Shown here one piece after another: positions 5,771 to 6,728 of a stretch of 6,728 bases of DNA (the first letter of the stretch is position 1; every line of letters starts with the position of its first letter). Under the pieces are notes generated by a model. It was not told the origin of the DNA. It saw only the letters and a list, made by a program, of their open reading frames with translations, and ran no database searches. A program made the position numbers and the translations under genes. This stretch comes from Candidatus Gastranaerophilales bacterium (GTDB lineage Bacteria > Cyanobacteriota > Vampirovibrionia > Gastranaerophilales > Gastranaerophilaceae): assembly GCA_905235825.1 (NCBI GenBank), contig CAJONH010000047.1, forward strand, positions 1 to 6,728, in the 5' to 3' direction.

Positions 5771-5775
5771 GAGGT
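5771..5775 (+). promoter_or_regulatory. Ribosome binding site for gene 5
   Basis: GAGGT lies 6 nt before ATG 5782, a good Shine-Dalgarno spacing that fixes the start of this truncated gene. Confidence 0.65.
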
Positions 5776-5781
5776 AATTTA

Positions 5782-6728
5782 ATGTTTAATTTTCTTTTTA
5801 AAAAAGATGAAATTAATAAATCGGAACTTTTTAATAATTTATATGAAAAAATAAAAGAATTATATTCAAAGGAAAATATTGATAAAAAAAGACGAGATGA
5901 GTTATCAAACATTATTGAAAAATTTGGATATTTACCTTATTCACAAGCACGTGCATTAAATGATTTATCTTCTGCCGAAGTTATTTTCTGCCTTGAAAAA
6001 AAATTAGAAATAAATAATACATTAAAAAATAGCAAGCTCTTTTTTGAAAATGATAAAATAAGTGCAGTCAAAAGACTCGGTTTTCAAAATTCCGATTGGA
6101 TAAAGAAAGAACAGCACGATATAAAATTAATAAACCTTGCCGCATTAGGGGACGGTGCAAAAGACAGTTCTCCCGCAAAGTTCATCGATTGGCTTCGTCA
6201 AATTGTTATATTACCGTCAGGGAATAACAAAAAAAATATATTGTCTACAACAATATATTTAATACCTTTTACTCCACGTGATTTTGGAAATGCATATTTA
6301 GTTGCGGGAACGGAAGAAGTCAGCTCAAAACTGGAAGATAAAGAACTAAAAGCTATTGATATTTCAGGAAAAGAACAGGTTCAATTATTTATAACACTTG
6401 CCCAATTGGCAGGTCATCCTGTTATATACGATGTTATACCTCAAAACGGAAGATTTTCAAAAACGGTTCTTGCTCACCCCGAAACAGTACGCTGGATTGA
6501 TGTTAATTTTCTGATTGATGAAATTACAAAATCACTTGATGATGCTGCATTAAAACTTTCAACCGAATATGACGAGGATGATGTTACTATCGTTAAAAAT
6601 ATTTATAAAACAACTTTAAAAAGCGGTTCTGTCGATTTATACCGAGAATTTATGCCTCTTTATGAAAGATTTTCTTCTGAATTAGAAAATAAACGAAAAG
6701 AACTTTCAAATTTTATTACGGAAAAAGA
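5782..6728 (+). CDS. Hypothetical protein, 3'-truncated; possible GH13-like TIM-barrel protein
   Basis: An open frame runs from ATG 5782 to the window edge without a stop, giving 315 complete codons; the 3' end lies outside the window. GAGGT with 6-nt spacing supports the start. The first 110 or so residues are helical and charged, starting MFNFLFKKDE, with no signal peptide. Residues 114-225 look like alternating strands and helices: INLAALGDGAKD (117-128), FIDWLRQIVILP (134-145), TTIYLIPFTPRDFG (156-169), and LAQLAGHPVIYDVIPQNGRF ending at 225. Strand-helix order and the Asp-containing VIYDVIPQN resemble the start of an alpha-amylase (GH13) barrel, where conserved region I is usually Asp-x-x-x-Asn-His. 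Here the His is absent (Asp217, Gln221, Asn222). This is a weak resemblance by eye, so the product is best called hypothetical. It is transcribed divergently from the GT4 gene, compatible with carbohydrate metabolism. Confidence 0.7.
   Translation, partial: MFNFLFKKDEINKSELFNNLYEKIKELYSKENIDKKRRDELSNIIEKFGYLPYSQARALNDLSSAEVIFCLEKKLEINNTLKNSKLFFENDKISAVKRLGFQNSDWIKKEQHDIKLINLAALGDGAKDSSPAKFIDWLRQIVILPSGNNKKNILSTTIYLIPFTPRDFGNAYLVAGTEEVSSKLEDKELKAIDISGKEQVQLFITLAQLAGHPVIYDVIPQNGRFSKTVLAHPETVRWIDVNFLIDEITKSLDDAALKLSTEYDEDDVTIVKNIYKTTLKSGSVDLYREFMPLYERFSSELENKRKELSNFITEK

Noticed and set aside
5712..5912. Minus-strand 66-codon open frame spanning the start of gene 5
   Set aside because: It overlaps the gene 5 RBS, promoter and N-terminus on the opposite strand and ends in the inverted repeat; gene 5 has the better start and longer frame.

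Overview
This is a strongly AT-rich bacterial window with short intergenic gaps, purine-rich Shine-Dalgarno sites and long acidic, Lys/Glu/Asn-rich proteins. The combination of EF-hand-like acidic proteins, coiled coils and RgpF-type and GT4-type glycosyltransferases resembles what I remember of gut Gastranaerophilales (Vampirovibrionia/Melainabacteria). That assignment is inference; a low-GC Firmicute or another AT-rich gut lineage is not excluded.

Layout. Bases 1-196 are the leader of gene 1 and may hold the last codons of an upstream gene. Gene 1 (197-2167, +) encodes a leaderless 656-aa protein: a duplicated N-terminal helix, EF-hand(s), a Ser/Gly/Asn-rich linker, a coiled coil of about 240 residues, and a C-terminal papain-fold (CHAP/NlpC-P60-like) domain with the only Cys of the protein. 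Gene 2 (2312-3583, +) encodes a Cys-free 423-aa protein I do not recognise, with acidic helical regions, a low-complexity linker, a coiled coil and a Gly-rich hydrophobic C-terminal segment. Genes 1 and 2 share a 17-nt upstream box (15/17 identical), which suggests co-regulation. A clear intrinsic terminator (3601-3646) closes gene 2, and a promoter for gene 3 appears to be embedded in it.

Gene 3 (3686-4447, +) is a short RgpF-like (rhamnan synthesis F) protein. Gene 4 (complement 4434-5606) is a GT4-type glycosyltransferase that converges on gene 3 with a 14-bp overlap of the coding ends. A 175-bp divergent intergenic region separates gene 4 from gene 5 (5782 to the window end, +). It holds candidate promoters in both directions and a perfect 9-bp inverted repeat. 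Gene 5 is 3'-truncated by the window; its middle part looks faintly like a TIM-barrel GH13 (alpha-amylase-like) protein.

Taken together, genes 3-4 point to surface-glycan synthesis. Genes 1-2 look like a pair of exported or cell-envelope proteins, one of them a probable peptidoglycan-cleaving or peptidoglycan-modifying enzyme. No RNA genes, CRISPR arrays or insertion sequences were seen.
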